Notes: generated by a model not told the origin, from the letters alone. A DNA stretch of 64,000 nucleotides from Chitinophaga varians (GCF_012641275.1 NZ_JABAIA010000001.1:558001-622000); one strand, 5' to 3'. Shown: positions 16,539 through 25,347, counted from the first letter of the stretch. Numbers and translations are program-made.

Positions 16539-17408
16539 ATGTCCAACCATCATAACACCGCCCCTGTGCAGGAATGGAGAACAGCAGCTGCTTTCAGGGC
16601 CGGTGACCAGCAACGGAAACATTATCTGCAACAATGGCAGCTGGGACCCGACGGCAAGCCATTCAAAACCTACGCCTGCTGGCTCCAACCGGTACGTTAC
16701 CAACAACAGCCCGCCATGCTGAAAATAGCCCTCGAAACAGAAGAGCAACGCGGCGGTTTATTAATGGCCTACTGGAACGGCACAGGCGCCGTAAAAGTGC
16801 TGCAACAGCACGGGCCCGCATTGCTGCTGGAACGGGTCAACAGCACACCGCTACTGGCGGAAATGGCGCGTAACGGACAAGATGCTACCGCCAGCCGTAT
16901 TATCTGCGAAGTGGCAGACCTGCTCCACGCCCCGCGTAGCACGCCGCCGCCCGCTCAACTGGTGCCACTGGAAAAATGGTTCGATGAGCTGCGCCCCGCG
17001 GCCGACAAATACGGTGGCATCCTCGGAGACGCACAGCTGATTGCACACGACCTGCTCCGTCATCAGCAGGAAATAAGCATTCTGCATGGCGATCTTCATC
17101 ATGGCAACGTACTCGACGGCGGCAACAAAGGATGGCTGGCCATCGATCCCAAAGGATTATGGGGCGACCGTGGCTACGATTACGCCAATATCTTCTGCAA
17201 CCCTGACCAGGAAACAGCCGGCACGCCCGGACGGCTCGCCGGACAGGTAGCGGTAGTCAGTACCGCCGCCCGCATAGAGCCTTCCCGCCTGCTGCGGTGG
17301 ATCATCGCCTACGGCGGCCTCTCCGCCGCCTGGAGCCTCAACGCCGGCGAAGATGCCACCATAGCGCTGCGGACCGCCGAAACAGCCTATGCGCTCCTGT
17401 CATCCTAA
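16539..17408 (+). CDS. APH(6)-like aminoglycoside/hydroxyurea kinase family protein
   Basis: Kinase-fold protein of 289 residues resembling the aminoglycoside 6-O-phosphotransferase (StrB-like) family. The catalytic loop HGDLHHGNVL at 183-192 has the Brenner Asp (D185) and Asn, and the metal-binding segment AIDPKGLWGDRGYD at about 201-214 is the family hallmark, followed by the family's conserved YDYANIFCNPD. No signal peptide: cytosolic. It might inactivate streptomycin or an endogenous aminocyclitol; resistance cannot be claimed from sequence. Next comes an AraC-family gene, 11 bp downstream on the same strand, so the two are probably co-transcribed. It carries no sign of a mobile element nearby, which suggests a chromosomal ancestor. 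Confidence 0.82.
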   Translation: MSNHHNTAPVQEWRTAAAFRAGDQQRKHYLQQWQLGPDGKPFKTYACWLQPVRYQQQPAMLKIALETEEQRGGLLMAYWNGTGAVKVLQQHGPALLLERVNSTPLLAEMARNGQDATASRIICEVADLLHAPRSTPPPAQLVPLEKWFDELRPAADKYGGILGDAQLIAHDLLRHQQEISILHGDLHHGNVLDGGNKGWLAIDPKGLWGDRGYDYANIFCNPDQETAGTPGRLAGQVAVVSTAARIEPSRLLRWIIAYGGLSAAWSLNAGEDATIALRTAETAYALLSS

Positions 17409-17419
17409 ATAAACATACT

Positions 17420-18295
17420 ATGCCCGGCAAACAACAAAAGAGAAAACAGGTACCCACCCATAAAGCCCATTTCGGCAACGGGATTGAAATAAAATACACC
17501 CAGATAAAGCCCGGTACACTGGAAGCATTGGAACCGCACCGTGACGACTACTTCGTGTTCTTCCTGCAGGACAGCGGTCAAATGGAACTGATGATCGACT
17601 TCGCGCTTCATAGCCCCAAGGGCAAAGGCATCGGGTTCATCGCACCCGGACAGGTACATCACTATTTGGACAATGGTACTTCCCAGGGCTGGTTCCTTGC
17701 GGTAGAAATCCCGCTGGTACAGGACACCTGGCGCAATATCTTTGAAAACGCCAAAGGAGAACAACAATGTATTCCGGTGGACGATATCAGCCCTTTCACA
17801 CAATGCCTTCAGCTGGTGTTTCAATACGATCAGCTGTCCGGCAGCGATCCCCTGCAACGCAAAGTACTGCATTCCCTGATTGACGCCTACGTAGGCATGG
17901 TGGCCGCAGCATTCCTGCAAGCCAGCGACAGCAGCCGGCAACAGAACGGCCGCGCAGCCATTATCACCCGGCAGTTCAAAGAACTGGTGAAAGAACATTT
18001 TCTCTCCCTGAAAAGCCCGGCCGCCTATGCAGAGAGAATGAACCTCTCCCTTTCCTATCTCAACGAAGTGGTAAAAGGACATACCGGCTTTCCTGTCAGC
18101 CACTGGATACAGCAGGAGTCCTTACGGGAAGCCAAACGGCTACTTTACTATACAGACCTTACTACTAAAGAGATCGCGTTCCGCACCGGCTTTGAAGATC
18201 ATACCTATTTCACGCGCGTATTCCATAAGCTGGCGGGTGAAACGCCCCTGACCTTCCGTGCCAGATACCGCGATTTGTCCAATCTTTCCCTTTGA
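17420..18295 (+). CDS. AraC-family transcriptional regulator
   Basis: Regulator of 291 residues. An N-terminal cupin-like ligand domain (about 20-170, FVFFLQDSGQMELMIDF and GIGFIAPGQVHHYLDN) is joined to a C-terminal double helix-turn-helix (SPAAYAERMNLSLSYLNEVV, then TTKEIAFRTGFEDHTYFTRV and FHKLAGETPLTFRARY). The ATG at 17420 is preferred because the upstream extension of the frame reads as out-of-frame APH sequence. It follows the APH(6)-like gene by 11 bp and is 50 bp ahead of the siderophore-interacting protein gene. Similar AraC genes in Bacteroidota often sit next to small redox genes that they control. Confidence 0.92.
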   Translation: MPGKQQKRKQVPTHKAHFGNGIEIKYTQIKPGTLEALEPHRDDYFVFFLQDSGQMELMIDFALHSPKGKGIGFIAPGQVHHYLDNGTSQGWFLAVEIPLVQDTWRNIFENAKGEQQCIPVDDISPFTQCLQLVFQYDQLSGSDPLQRKVLHSLIDAYVGMVAAAFLQASDSSRQQNGRAAIITRQFKELVKEHFLSLKSPAAYAERMNLSLSYLNEVVKGHTGFPVSHWIQQESLREAKRLLYYTDLTTKEIAFRTGFEDHTYFTRVFHKLAGETPLTFRARYRDLSNLSL

Positions 18296-18345
18296 TTGTC
18301 TATTTCCCGGGCAATGATTCATTCGTTGTTTTGCATGGTAAATAA

Positions 18346-19038
18346 ATGCACATGGAAACAACTACTTTACGTCAACGCCGCATGGGGCTCCTTGAGAAAA
18401 CCATTAACCGGCAAGGATCTGTGCTGGACGTTCGGCATTGGGAAACAACCGGTTTCTGCGAAATAGACCTTCACCTGCCCGGCGTGAACATGCACAACTG
18501 GCAGTCACCGCCTCATATCAAATGCCGCGTAGCGCCATATCACTATCGCGACTATACGCCGGCCCGCTGGAATGTCTCTCTCCGCACCTGTACCCTTTTT
18601 ATTGATACCAGCCACGAAGGCGCCGGTGTTGAATGGGCGAAAAGCCTTTCCCCTGGCGACACCATGCACTATATCGGTGTGGATGGCACCCGGCAAAAAA
18701 TAGTACAGGGCTCTCACCTCGTGATGATCGGTGACCAGAGCGCGATTGGACATTTCAACGGACTGCAGCAACTGGCAGCTTCCCACAACTGGATATCCGG
18801 CATGGTCGTAATACCCGAAGCAGCACACCGCCAGTTTGCACAGACATTTCCTGAACTACCACTGGATACCATGCCCAACACAACCTCACTGCTCACCCAA
18901 CTGGAACAGCAGGCATTGCATCCGTCATGGCAATATTATCTCGCCGGCAACTCCCACCTGGTAGTGGCGGCCAGAAAAATATTAAAGGCAAGAGGCTGTG
19001 CCAGCGACCACATACAGGCGCTGGGATTCTGGAAATAA
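18346..19038 (+). CDS. Siderophore-interacting protein family (FAD-binding ferric reductase-like)
   Basis: Protein of 230 residues related to the SIP/ViuB flavoproteins, which reduce ferric siderophores in the cytoplasm. The FAD-binding barrel shows HYRDYTPARWN (a variant of the RxYTxR motif) and the NAD(P)-binding part follows TSHEGAGVEWAKSLSPGD, matching the family's GPASxWAxxxxPGD pattern. The usual C-terminal GEA segment is less clear, so activity is not assured. ATG at 18346 or 18352 are both possible. It is tail to tail with the ABC permease gene, with a 2-bp gap. Confidence 0.78.
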   Translation: MHMETTTLRQRRMGLLEKTINRQGSVLDVRHWETTGFCEIDLHLPGVNMHNWQSPPHIKCRVAPYHYRDYTPARWNVSLRTCTLFIDTSHEGAGVEWAKSLSPGDTMHYIGVDGTRQKIVQGSHLVMIGDQSAIGHFNGLQQLAASHNWISGMVVIPEAAHRQFAQTFPELPLDTMPNTTSLLTQLEQQALHPSWQYYLAGNSHLVVAARKILKARGCASDHIQALGFWK

Positions 19039-19040
19039 AT

Positions 19041-21401
19041 TTATTCTGTCCTGAGGCTCCTGACAGGATTGGCCGTGGCGGCCTTTATAGATTGAAAACT
19101 GATGGTAAACAACGCAATGAGCAATGTTATACATCCGGAGAAAAGAAAGACGGTCCAGCTGAGCGGAATACGATAGGCAAATTCGTTCAGCCACCGGCTC
19201 ATGGCCCACCAGGACACCGGCAGCGCGATCAGGTTGGCGATCAATATCAAACGGATAAAATCCAGGGTCAGCAAACGTACAATACTGCTCACGCCCGCCC
19301 CCAGCACTTTACGGACACCGATCTCACGGGTACGCACCTGCGCAGTGTAAGCCGTCAGCCCCAGCAAACCAAGGCAGGACACAAAAATGGCAATACCGGC
19401 AAATACGTTGAACAGCGATCCGGTACGCCCGTCAGCCCGGTAAATGTCGTCAAAGGTTTCGTCCATGAAATGATATTCAAACGGTATGTCCGGACTGTAC
19501 TGCTGCCATATTTTCTCTAAGGCGGCAATGGCGCCGGGGGCTTCGCGCCCGCTGGTCTTCATCAGCAACATATCGTTACGTTCCGGCTTATAATAAAGCA
19601 CTACCGGCTCTATCTTCACCCTGAGCGAAGCGAAGTGAAAATCTTTGATGACGCCAACAATAGTCCCCTCTTTTTTCCACAACCGGAAACGCTGGCCTAC
19701 CGGGTTTTTGAGCCCCATTTCCCGTACGGCGGTTTCATTCAGGATATAATGCGCAGAATCTGCCGGTGTACCGGAGAAATTAGTTCCTGCCAACAACTGC
19801 ATTTTAAAGAAAGGAATAAAATCCTTTTCAACGCTGAGCGGATACACCATCACCGTCTCTCCTTTTTCTTTGCCTTCCCATTGTGTATCGCCGGACTGTA
19901 CGCCCAGCATGGCGATATTGCCGGAGGCCCTGACCATGCTTTTGATCTCCGGCTCGCGCAACATCCGTTCCCGGATGGCGTCGTAGTGCGCATTGCCTTG
20001 TGACAACTGGCACATCAGCACATGCTCTTTATCGTAACCGGGATTTTGTGTCCGCATAAAATGCAGCTGGCGCCCGATGATCAGCGTACCAGTAATAAGC
20101 CCGATGGAAATCGCGAACTGTCCGGTCACCAACACCCGGCGGAAAGTGATGTTGCGGATACCCGTTACCACTATGCCTTTGAGCGCCTTCAACGGCTCAA
20201 ACGACGACAACATCAACGCCGGATAAATGCTGGACACCGCCAGTGTAGCCAGGCCGGTAATACCTACGAGCATCCAGAGGCGGCCACTCATAAAATTGAT
20301 GACCAGCTCTTTTCCGGACAATTGATTGAACAACGGCAGCAACGCACTGGCTAATATCAGGGCTAACGCCAGCGACAATACGAAAACAAAAGCCGTTTCC
20401 AATATAAACTGCAGAAACAGCTGTCTCCTTTCCGCCCCAATGATCTTGCGCACACTCACTTCTTTGGCCCTTAATACCGCCCGGGCGGTGGAGAGATTCA
20501 CATAGTTAATGGCAGAAATAGCCAGTATCAAAACAGCGATGATCGCAAAGATGCGCACTGTCTGCATCCCGTCTTCCCGCCCGTCGGCATCGTAAAGATG
20601 CATGCTGGCCAGTGGTTGCAGCAGGTATTCAATGTCAGTGTCTTCAGGGTTGTGCTCCAGGTGTATGTTGCGTAGCTGATTGGCCAGCGCGGCGGTTTTA
20701 CTGCCAGGCTGTAGAAAAAGATACGTATGAAAATTATATTCATTCCACTCCTGGTCGGCATATTTCCCCTTGCCGGCGTAGAACATGTCATTCAATAACT
20801 GCATGGGAAAGAACAATTCCCCCTGTATGGAAGAGTTCTTGGGAAAATCCCTGATAATACCGCTGACGGTAAAACTGGTTTTGTCGTTGGCCATGATCAC
20901 CTTTCCCAGCGGGGATACATTACCGAAATATTTATGCGCGGCTTTTTCCGTCATCACAACCGTATGCGGGTCAGGAAAAGGCTGGGCGGGGTTTCCCTGG
21001 ACCAGCGGAAAATCAAACAATGAAAAAAGCGTCGTGTCTGTAAAGAATGCTTTGTTGGCAGCAAATAGCTGGTTGTTGTACCGGAAAGAAGACCAAACAT
21101 AGTTATCGGCCATCCGCAACATGCCTTTCACTTCCGGGAGCCGGGCCTGCGCATTTACTGCAATAGGAGCGTTGGTGACGGTCCAGATGTGGCGGCTCAC
21201 ACCCGTGCCCACCCTGTTCTCCAGCCGGTACAGCTGGTCTTTGTGCCGGTGGAAGCGGTCAAAGCTACGTTCATCCTGCACCCACAGCAGGATCAGCAAC
21301 CCAACCGCCAGCCCGGTAGTGAGACCGGCAATATTGATCAGGGAGTAAAATTTGTTTTTTACCAGGTTACGCCACGTGGTAAGGAAGTAACTTTTAAACA
21401 T
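19041..21401 (-). CDS. FtsX/MacB-like ABC transporter permease
   Basis: Integral membrane permease of about 786 residues with the duplicated FtsX layout common in Bacteroidota: N-terminal helix (FYSLINIAGLTTGLAVGLLILL), a large periplasmic MacB_PCD domain, three helices near residues 280-420, a second periplasmic domain and three C-terminal helices (GIAIFVSCLGLLGLTAYTAQ then VRTREIGVRKVLGA). The typical FtsX motif LRAKEVSVRKIIGAERRQL is seen in the first repeat. It lacks its own ATPase; a partner ABC protein is not in the window. Family members export antimicrobial peptides, lipoproteins or signals. The ATG at 21401 starts the conserved MFKSYFLTTWRN; an upstream ATG at 21458 would add 19 residues. 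Confidence 0.9.
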   Translation of the reverse strand: MFKSYFLTTWRNLVKNKFYSLINIAGLTTGLAVGLLILLWVQDERSFDRFHRHKDQLYRLENRVGTGVSRHIWTVTNAPIAVNAQARLPEVKGMLRMADNYVWSSFRYNNQLFAANKAFFTDTTLFSLFDFPLVQGNPAQPFPDPHTVVMTEKAAHKYFGNVSPLGKVIMANDKTSFTVSGIIRDFPKNSSIQGELFFPMQLLNDMFYAGKGKYADQEWNEYNFHTYLFLQPGSKTAALANQLRNIHLEHNPEDTDIEYLLQPLASMHLYDADGREDGMQTVRIFAIIAVLILAISAINYVNLSTARAVLRAKEVSVRKIIGAERRQLFLQFILETAFVFVLSLALALILASALLPLFNQLSGKELVINFMSGRLWMLVGITGLATLAVSSIYPALMLSSFEPLKALKGIVVTGIRNITFRRVLVTGQFAISIGLITGTLIIGRQLHFMRTQNPGYDKEHVLMCQLSQGNAHYDAIRERMLREPEIKSMVRASGNIAMLGVQSGDTQWEGKEKGETVMVYPLSVEKDFIPFFKMQLLAGTNFSGTPADSAHYILNETAVREMGLKNPVGQRFRLWKKEGTIVGVIKDFHFASLRVKIEPVVLYYKPERNDMLLMKTSGREAPGAIAALEKIWQQYSPDIPFEYHFMDETFDDIYRADGRTGSLFNVFAGIAIFVSCLGLLGLTAYTAQVRTREIGVRKVLGAGVSSIVRLLTLDFIRLILIANLIALPVSWWAMSRWLNEFAYRIPLSWTVFLFSGCITLLIALFTISFQSIKAATANPVRSLRTE

Positions 21402-21543
21402 GATACCGGCTTTTATACAGACACTATTGTCAGCATATCCAGCGCCAATCTTACGCACCCATAGCTATCAAAATAATATAAATAGATTTTTTATTTAAAC
21501 TGTTCGATTTTGATACACGCCTGTCCATTTCTGCGATGGGCCG

Positions 21544-21996
21544 TCAGAGCGTCTTTTCAAGCATGATCATATGTTTGCATTGTATGCCGTTTTCATAGAT
21601 CGGCTCAGGGTAATGTTGTATAAAGAAGTCTTTGCGGATGGCGGTAATTTCAAAACCGCTGCGTTGGTAGAGATACAATTGTGCCACGCTGGAATTGCCC
21701 GTACCAATCACCAGTGTCCTGAAACCAAGGTCCCTGGCCTTTATCGCGGCATCGGTGAGCAGCTGTTTCCCCAGCCCTCTCCCCTGCCATGATTCATGTA
21801 TGGCAATATTTTTCACTTCCGCTTTTTTATCTTCCAAAGGCGTCAGCACGTATACGCCTACACGTACATCGCCAATAAGGGCCACATACACGCGGGAATC
21901 ACGGATATAGGAATCTATGATCTCCCGGGAGGGATCGGCCAGCAGCAACAGGTCATAAGGGAGTTCGTCTCCGGTTCCCAGCAGTTTAATCGTCAT
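21544..21996 (-). CDS. GNAT-family N-acetyltransferase
   Basis: Acetyl-CoA-dependent acetyltransferase of about 150 residues. Motif A is clear (VKNIAIHESWQGRGLGKQLL, with the Q-x-x-G-x-G pyrophosphate loop), and the C-terminal GNSSVAQLYLYQRSGFEI is typical. The natural amine substrate is unknown. ATG at 21996 (MTIKLLGTG) is preferred; the frame extends to 22032. It is 48 bp after the MscS-like gene on the same strand, so may be co-transcribed. Confidence 0.88.
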   Translation of the reverse strand: MTIKLLGTGDELPYDLLLLADPSREIIDSYIRDSRVYVALIGDVRVGVYVLTPLEDKKAEVKNIAIHESWQGRGLGKQLLTDAAIKARDLGFRTLVIGTGNSSVAQLYLYQRSGFEITAIRKDFFIQHYPEPIYENGIQCKHMIMLEKTL

Positions 21997-22044
21997 ATTT
22001 TCGGCGGTGGGCATCATGCCGGGAAGATACACAAAAAGCGGGCA

Positions 22045-22884
22045 TCAAAGTATGCCGGCTTTCTTTAACTCACTGGTTACACCTACGATCAGCTCATGCA
22101 CCGTGTCTTCGTAAGTACCTTCCTGCTCGTTATTGACCCAGCAGCAGAGCAATGCTTTTACATTGCCACCGTCAATACTGTCGAAACGTACCGTGCGTGG
22201 CCGCTTCGGTATCACCGATTTATTTTTCTGTACGATGTCCAACATAATTTTTTCCGCCTCCGGCAGACGGTCGCTGACGGGCAGGGTAAAAGTGAGGTTA
22301 ATGCGCCGCAGCGGTGTCAGGGAATGATTGATGATCGGTTTCTGAAAAATATCCTTATTGGGGATGATCACATGTAGTCCATCTGCTGTGATCATCGTGG
22401 TGGAGCGCAATTGAATGTTGTTCACCGTGCCGGTAAATCCGTTGGATTCAATGATATGCCCTACTGAAAAGGGTTTACGGAAGGTGATAAAAATACCGGA
22501 GATAAAGTTGGCTGTCAGGTCCTGAAATGCAAAGCCCAGTGCCAGTCCAATAATGCCCGCGCCGGCCAGCATAGAAGTGACCGCTTTGTCCAGGCGCAAT
22601 ACGTTCAGTGAAACAAAAAGCCCTATCAGCAACAACAACAGGTTAACAGTGCTGGCCACCAATCCGGAAATAGCTACAGTGTCTGTCATTTTCCATACCA
22701 GCCGATAGACCAGGCGCCGCATTAACCGGGCAAACAGCCAGAACATAAGCAGCACAATGATGGCCACCACCAGATTGGGTAACATTTTCACAGCTGCAAC
22801 GCCCCATCTGTACAGCTTATCGAAAATCAGGTCTTGGTAACCGGTCCACTCGCCGGCTAAAATATGGGAATAATACATGTCCAT
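22045..22884 (-). CDS. MscS-type mechanosensitive channel (short form)
   Basis: Small-conductance mechanosensitive channel of about 279 residues in the inner membrane. Three membrane helices (MLPNLVVAIIVLLMFWLFAR; SGLVASTVNLLLLLIGLFV; SMLAGAGIIGLALGFAFQDL, the pore helix with its Gly/Ala packing) are followed by the beta domain (KPFSVGHIIESNGFTGTVNN) and the C-terminal alpha/beta vestibule. The length is near that of E. coli MscS (286). ATG at 22884 is preferred. It should release solutes on osmotic downshift. Confidence 0.93.
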   Translation of the reverse strand: MDMYYSHILAGEWTGYQDLIFDKLYRWGVAAVKMLPNLVVAIIVLLMFWLFARLMRRLVYRLVWKMTDTVAISGLVASTVNLLLLLIGLFVSLNVLRLDKAVTSMLAGAGIIGLALGFAFQDLTANFISGIFITFRKPFSVGHIIESNGFTGTVNNIQLRSTTMITADGLHVIIPNKDIFQKPIINHSLTPLRRINLTFTLPVSDRLPEAEKIMLDIVQKNKSVIPKRPRTVRFDSIDGGNVKALLCCWVNNEQEGTYEDTVHELIVGVTSELKKAGIL

Positions 22885-22973
22885 TCCTAACACAAATTTC
22901 GGACACAAGTGTACAGCCACCTGACACAAGGCTGTAGCCGGTCTTCATCGTGGAACAACCTACACAAATCATG

Positions 22974-23002
22974 AAAAAACCGGGATAGGAATACCCCGGT
23001 TT
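22974..23002 (-). terminator. Intrinsic terminator upstream of the MscS gene, minus strand
   Basis: An 8-bp perfect stem (22977-22984 with 22995-23002), a 10-nt loop and, on the minus strand, a run of six T residues (22974-22979). It points towards the MscS gene start, so it would end a transcript begun to its right. Confidence 0.6.
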
Positions 23003-23150
23003 ATCATTAACCTACAACTGTTATAAAAGATATTCTTTTGTCAAAAAGGTTGACAGTAGCCACGGCAGCGGCAGTTTAGCTTCACAAATACATAATATGT
23101 TTCATGTTTTTGCAGTTCATGCTGATATGCTACCGAAGGTTGCGTCTGTC
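22974..23150 (-). ncRNA. Candidate small transcript in the gap between MscS and the next gene
   Basis: A 397-bp gap (22885-23281) holds no convincing gene. On the minus strand there is an exact TAnnTTTG box (TACTTTTG, 23155-23162) and, about 175 nt on, a terminator hairpin with a T-run (22974-23002), but no recognised minus-strand gene between them. A tiny GTG frame (23041-23085, VKLNCRCRGYCQPF) has three Cys; it may be chance. The unit may be a small RNA or a peptide mRNA. No -33 motif was seen. Confidence 0.3.
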
Positions 23151-23281
23151 ACGGCAAAAGTAATACAACCGGCGGTCCGGGGCATTGCACATTTCCCTGC
23201 TTTTATTGTATAAAACAAAGAAAATGACTGGCGGCAACGGCATGGTTTTTAGACCGGATAGGTGGAGAAAACAGCTCAAGT

Positions 23282-23506
23282 ATGAACCATTTCTCGTTAG
23301 AAGGAGAACATGTAAAGATAGACTATAGTAATCCGGCACTCCCTCCTGCCGCCAGAAATTTTATGCCTGATGTATATCGCGACGGGCCTGAATATTTCTG
23401 TGTACTGGGTGCAGGAAGCGATGCTGTCATCCTCGGCACCGGCAGTACTCCGGACGAGGCTATCAATGCATGGGAACAGGCCTACCATGACAAGGCAGGC
23501 CGGTAG
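23282..23506 (+). CDS. Small hypothetical protein
   Basis: A 74-residue soluble protein, not recognised. It starts with MNHFSLEGEHVKIDYSN and ends in a helical TPDEAINAWEQAYHDKAGR, which resembles the HicB-like/type II antitoxin C-terminal plan only faintly. The ATG at 23282 is clear and codon use agrees with the neighbours. A second small gene begins 38 bp downstream on the same strand. Confidence 0.6.
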   Translation: MNHFSLEGEHVKIDYSNPALPPAARNFMPDVYRDGPEYFCVLGAGSDAVILGTGSTPDEAINAWEQAYHDKAGR

Positions 23507-23543
23507 CGTACCGGTTTTATTTTCCATCCGTAAATCTTTTTTT

Positions 23544-23744
23544 ATGCCAGCAGAAGAAAAAACAACCGGCTCTGACCGTAGCAATGAGCACAAAAAGGTT
23601 ACAGATGAAACGCTGCATCCGCAAGATCCACATAGCAGGGAACGGATAATACAACAGAAAAGGGCGGAAGAGGATATACCGGAACAAACACCTATTGACG
23701 ATGAAGAACTGGCGGGAGACGAACCGCTGACGGAAGACCTGTAA
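23544..23744 (+). CDS. Small acidic hydrophilic protein
   Basis: A 66-residue protein, very rich in Glu, Asp, Lys and Pro and with no hydrophobic core, hence probably disordered. The ATG at 23544 (MPAEEKTTGSDRSNEHKK) is preferred; the frame extends to 23370 but there overlaps the previous gene. It ends PLTEDL 19 bp before a strong hairpin terminator. Such short acidic proteins are common in Chitinophagaceae and have no assigned function. Confidence 0.55.
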   Translation: MPAEEKTTGSDRSNEHKKVTDETLHPQDPHSRERIIQQKRAEEDIPEQTPIDDEELAGDEPLTEDL

Positions 23745-23763
23745 CCGATGACATGAAATTTAG

Positions 23764-23788
23764 AAGGGACCGCCGGTAGCGGTCCCTT
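23764..23788. terminator. Hairpin terminator between small genes and the metallophosphoesterase
   Basis: A perfect 10-bp stem (23764-23773 with 23779-23788) and a 5-nt loop between two convergent genes. There is no long T-run on either side; it may end transcripts from both directions. Confidence 0.65.
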
Positions 23789-23831
23789 CGTATATACGGT
23801 AACGTTATACCGGCAAAAAAACGTATAGTCC

Positions 23832-24575
23832 TCAGCTCACCTCGAACATAAAAAACGGATGTTTATAGCCGGCGCCCAGCAGTATCGGCTTTGCCACATT
23901 GAAGACTTTCACGTCGCCGAGATGGCCTTCCAGCCGGCCATGGTGCGCATGACCATGGAAAGCGGCAACTACCTTGTGGCGGGCAAGCGGCTCCGCCAGC
24001 CTGGAAGAGCCCAGAAAAGGATAGATCTGTTCCGGCTCACCGGCAATTGTTTCCGACACAGGTGAATAATGCAGCAGCGCGAGCTTTTTCATGCCCGGAT
24101 GCTCTTTCTCTATTTTGGCCAGCGCCCTGTCCAGATGCAGCGCTTCATCCACCGCCTCCTGCACAAACGCCTTCATCGCGTTTTCGCCGAACATGGACAG
24201 CATGTGACCGTCGAAACCGCCACCAAAGCCTTTCACACCGGCAAAACCGATATCATGCACCACAATAGCCTCTCCATCGAGGATATGTACATTGGTAATA
24301 CCCTGGATCATGTTACAGATAATTTTCTGCCGTCCTTTTTCACAGTCATGGTTGCCCATCACCCCGATAACCGGGATATTGCAGACTTTCAGTTCATCGT
24401 ATAATACCGCGGCTTCTGATTCGTCGCCGGTGTCGGTCAGGTCGCCACATAGCAGCAGGATATCTGCCTGCGTAGCCACTTCCTTGAAGCATTCGGTCCA
24501 TTGGCCTTTGTCCGCCGCCGTTATATGCAGATCTGCCACAGCAGCAATGCGGACAGGATGTTTGGTATCGGTCAT
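23832..24575 (-). CDS. Calcineurin-like metallophosphoesterase
   Basis: Cytosolic phosphoesterase of 247 residues with a complete metal site: D15-L-H17 (VADLHITA), G44-D45 (LLCGDLTDTG), G74-N75-H76 (VMGNHD), a later His in LLHYSPV and the final GHAHHG motif (about 210-215). The substrate may be a cyclic nucleotide or a phosphodiester. It starts 2 bp after the stop of the nucleotidyltransferase-like gene, so the two are translated from one message. This pairing suggests a shared substrate, such as nucleotide transfer and its reversal, but that is inference. Confidence 0.92.
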   Translation of the reverse strand: MTDTKHPVRIAAVADLHITAADKGQWTECFKEVATQADILLLCGDLTDTGDESEAAVLYDELKVCNIPVIGVMGNHDCEKGRQKIICNMIQGITNVHILDGEAIVVHDIGFAGVKGFGGGFDGHMLSMFGENAMKAFVQEAVDEALHLDRALAKIEKEHPGMKKLALLHYSPVSETIAGEPEQIYPFLGSSRLAEPLARHKVVAAFHGHAHHGRLEGHLGDVKVFNVAKPILLGAGYKHPFFMFEVS

Positions 24576-24577
24576 GA

Positions 24578-25324
24578 CTATACGGTTTTAATAGTGTATG
24601 CTTTATAATTCCATATTTTGACGTCGATTTCGTATTGGGTCTGGTCGATGAAAGGACCGCGGCAGACCTTTTCCACCGCCGGTGGCAGTTCATACTGCTG
24701 ACGGGCCCTGTCCATCAGCTCATCAAACAGCCAGCGCGGAATGATGTCCGGATAATCAGCGGGATATACGAACTGGAATATCAACAGTTGCGCCAGTAAC
24801 AGATGCCAGTGCTGATCGAGCCGGAAAAGCAGCCGTTTCCAGTCGAACGGCTTGCACCGCAGCAGGATATGGTTCACGTCCGCACCATCGAAGCGTTCGC
24901 GGTTCTGCACATAAATCTTGCACCATACCAGTTCTTCCGGGGCCATCAGTTTCACCGGCACCTCTTCAAAGGTGGTGCTGACGGTGTGCTGGTACCAGGT
25001 ATCATCTACCCGGCAGATATTGTTGACCGTATCAAAAATGATATCGATAAAATAATCGCCTTTATACACTTTTGCGAGCCAGCGTACGTCAGTAAGTTCT
25101 ACCCGGTAGCCGGGTTGCACGGAAAAATATTGCAGGATTTTAGGGTATTCGGTCCATTTGCAGAAAATATCCAGGTCTTTGGTGTCACGGTAGATACCGG
25201 TATAAAAGAACATGGCAAAGGCGCCGCCGAGCATATAGTCGGCGCCGCTGGCGTTCAGGTGGTGGAGCGCTTCCTGGTAAAAAGTATGTGCTTCCCTGTT
25301 GGATTCGTCCGGGCATGTTTTCAT
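24578..25324 (-). CDS. Nucleotidyltransferase-fold protein
   Basis: A 248-residue protein with the Pol-beta-like nucleotidyltransferase signature: GG at 33-34 (YMLGGAFAMFFYTGIYRDT), then D50-L-D52 (TKDLDIF) and a later acidic residue in DYFIDIIFD at about 92-100. The rest is helical, with EELVWCKIYVQNRERFDGAD resembling the AbiEii/MNT-type C-terminal segment. It may transfer NMP to a protein or small molecule. It is translationally coupled to the metallophosphoesterase (2-bp gap) and is preceded by a short inverted repeat (25326-25347). It is not an obvious toxin-antitoxin pair, since no HEPN or AbiEi partner is present. Confidence 0.75.
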   Translation of the reverse strand: MKTCPDESNREAHTFYQEALHHLNASGADYMLGGAFAMFFYTGIYRDTKDLDIFCKWTEYPKILQYFSVQPGYRVELTDVRWLAKVYKGDYFIDIIFDTVNNICRVDDTWYQHTVSTTFEEVPVKLMAPEELVWCKIYVQNRERFDGADVNHILLRCKPFDWKRLLFRLDQHWHLLLAQLLIFQFVYPADYPDIIPRWLFDELMDRARQQYELPPAVEKVCRGPFIDQTQYEIDVKIWNYKAYTIKTV

Positions 25325-25325
25325 A

Positions 25326-25347
25326 TCACCGTGTTTTTATACGGTGA
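25326..25347. promoter_or_regulatory. Inverted repeat just before the nucleotidyltransferase gene
   Basis: Seven-base arms (25326-25332 and 25341-25347) around an 8-nt T-rich spacer, 1 bp from the ATG. It may be an operator or an RNA hairpin that controls translation of the gene. Two further inverted repeats follow upstream (25365-25390 and 25402-25429). Confidence 0.4.

Noticed and set aside
24578..25324. AbiEii-like toxin of a toxin-antitoxin pair
   Set aside because: The DxD and GG motifs fit, but there is no AbiEi-like antitoxin, and the neighbour is a metallophosphoesterase.
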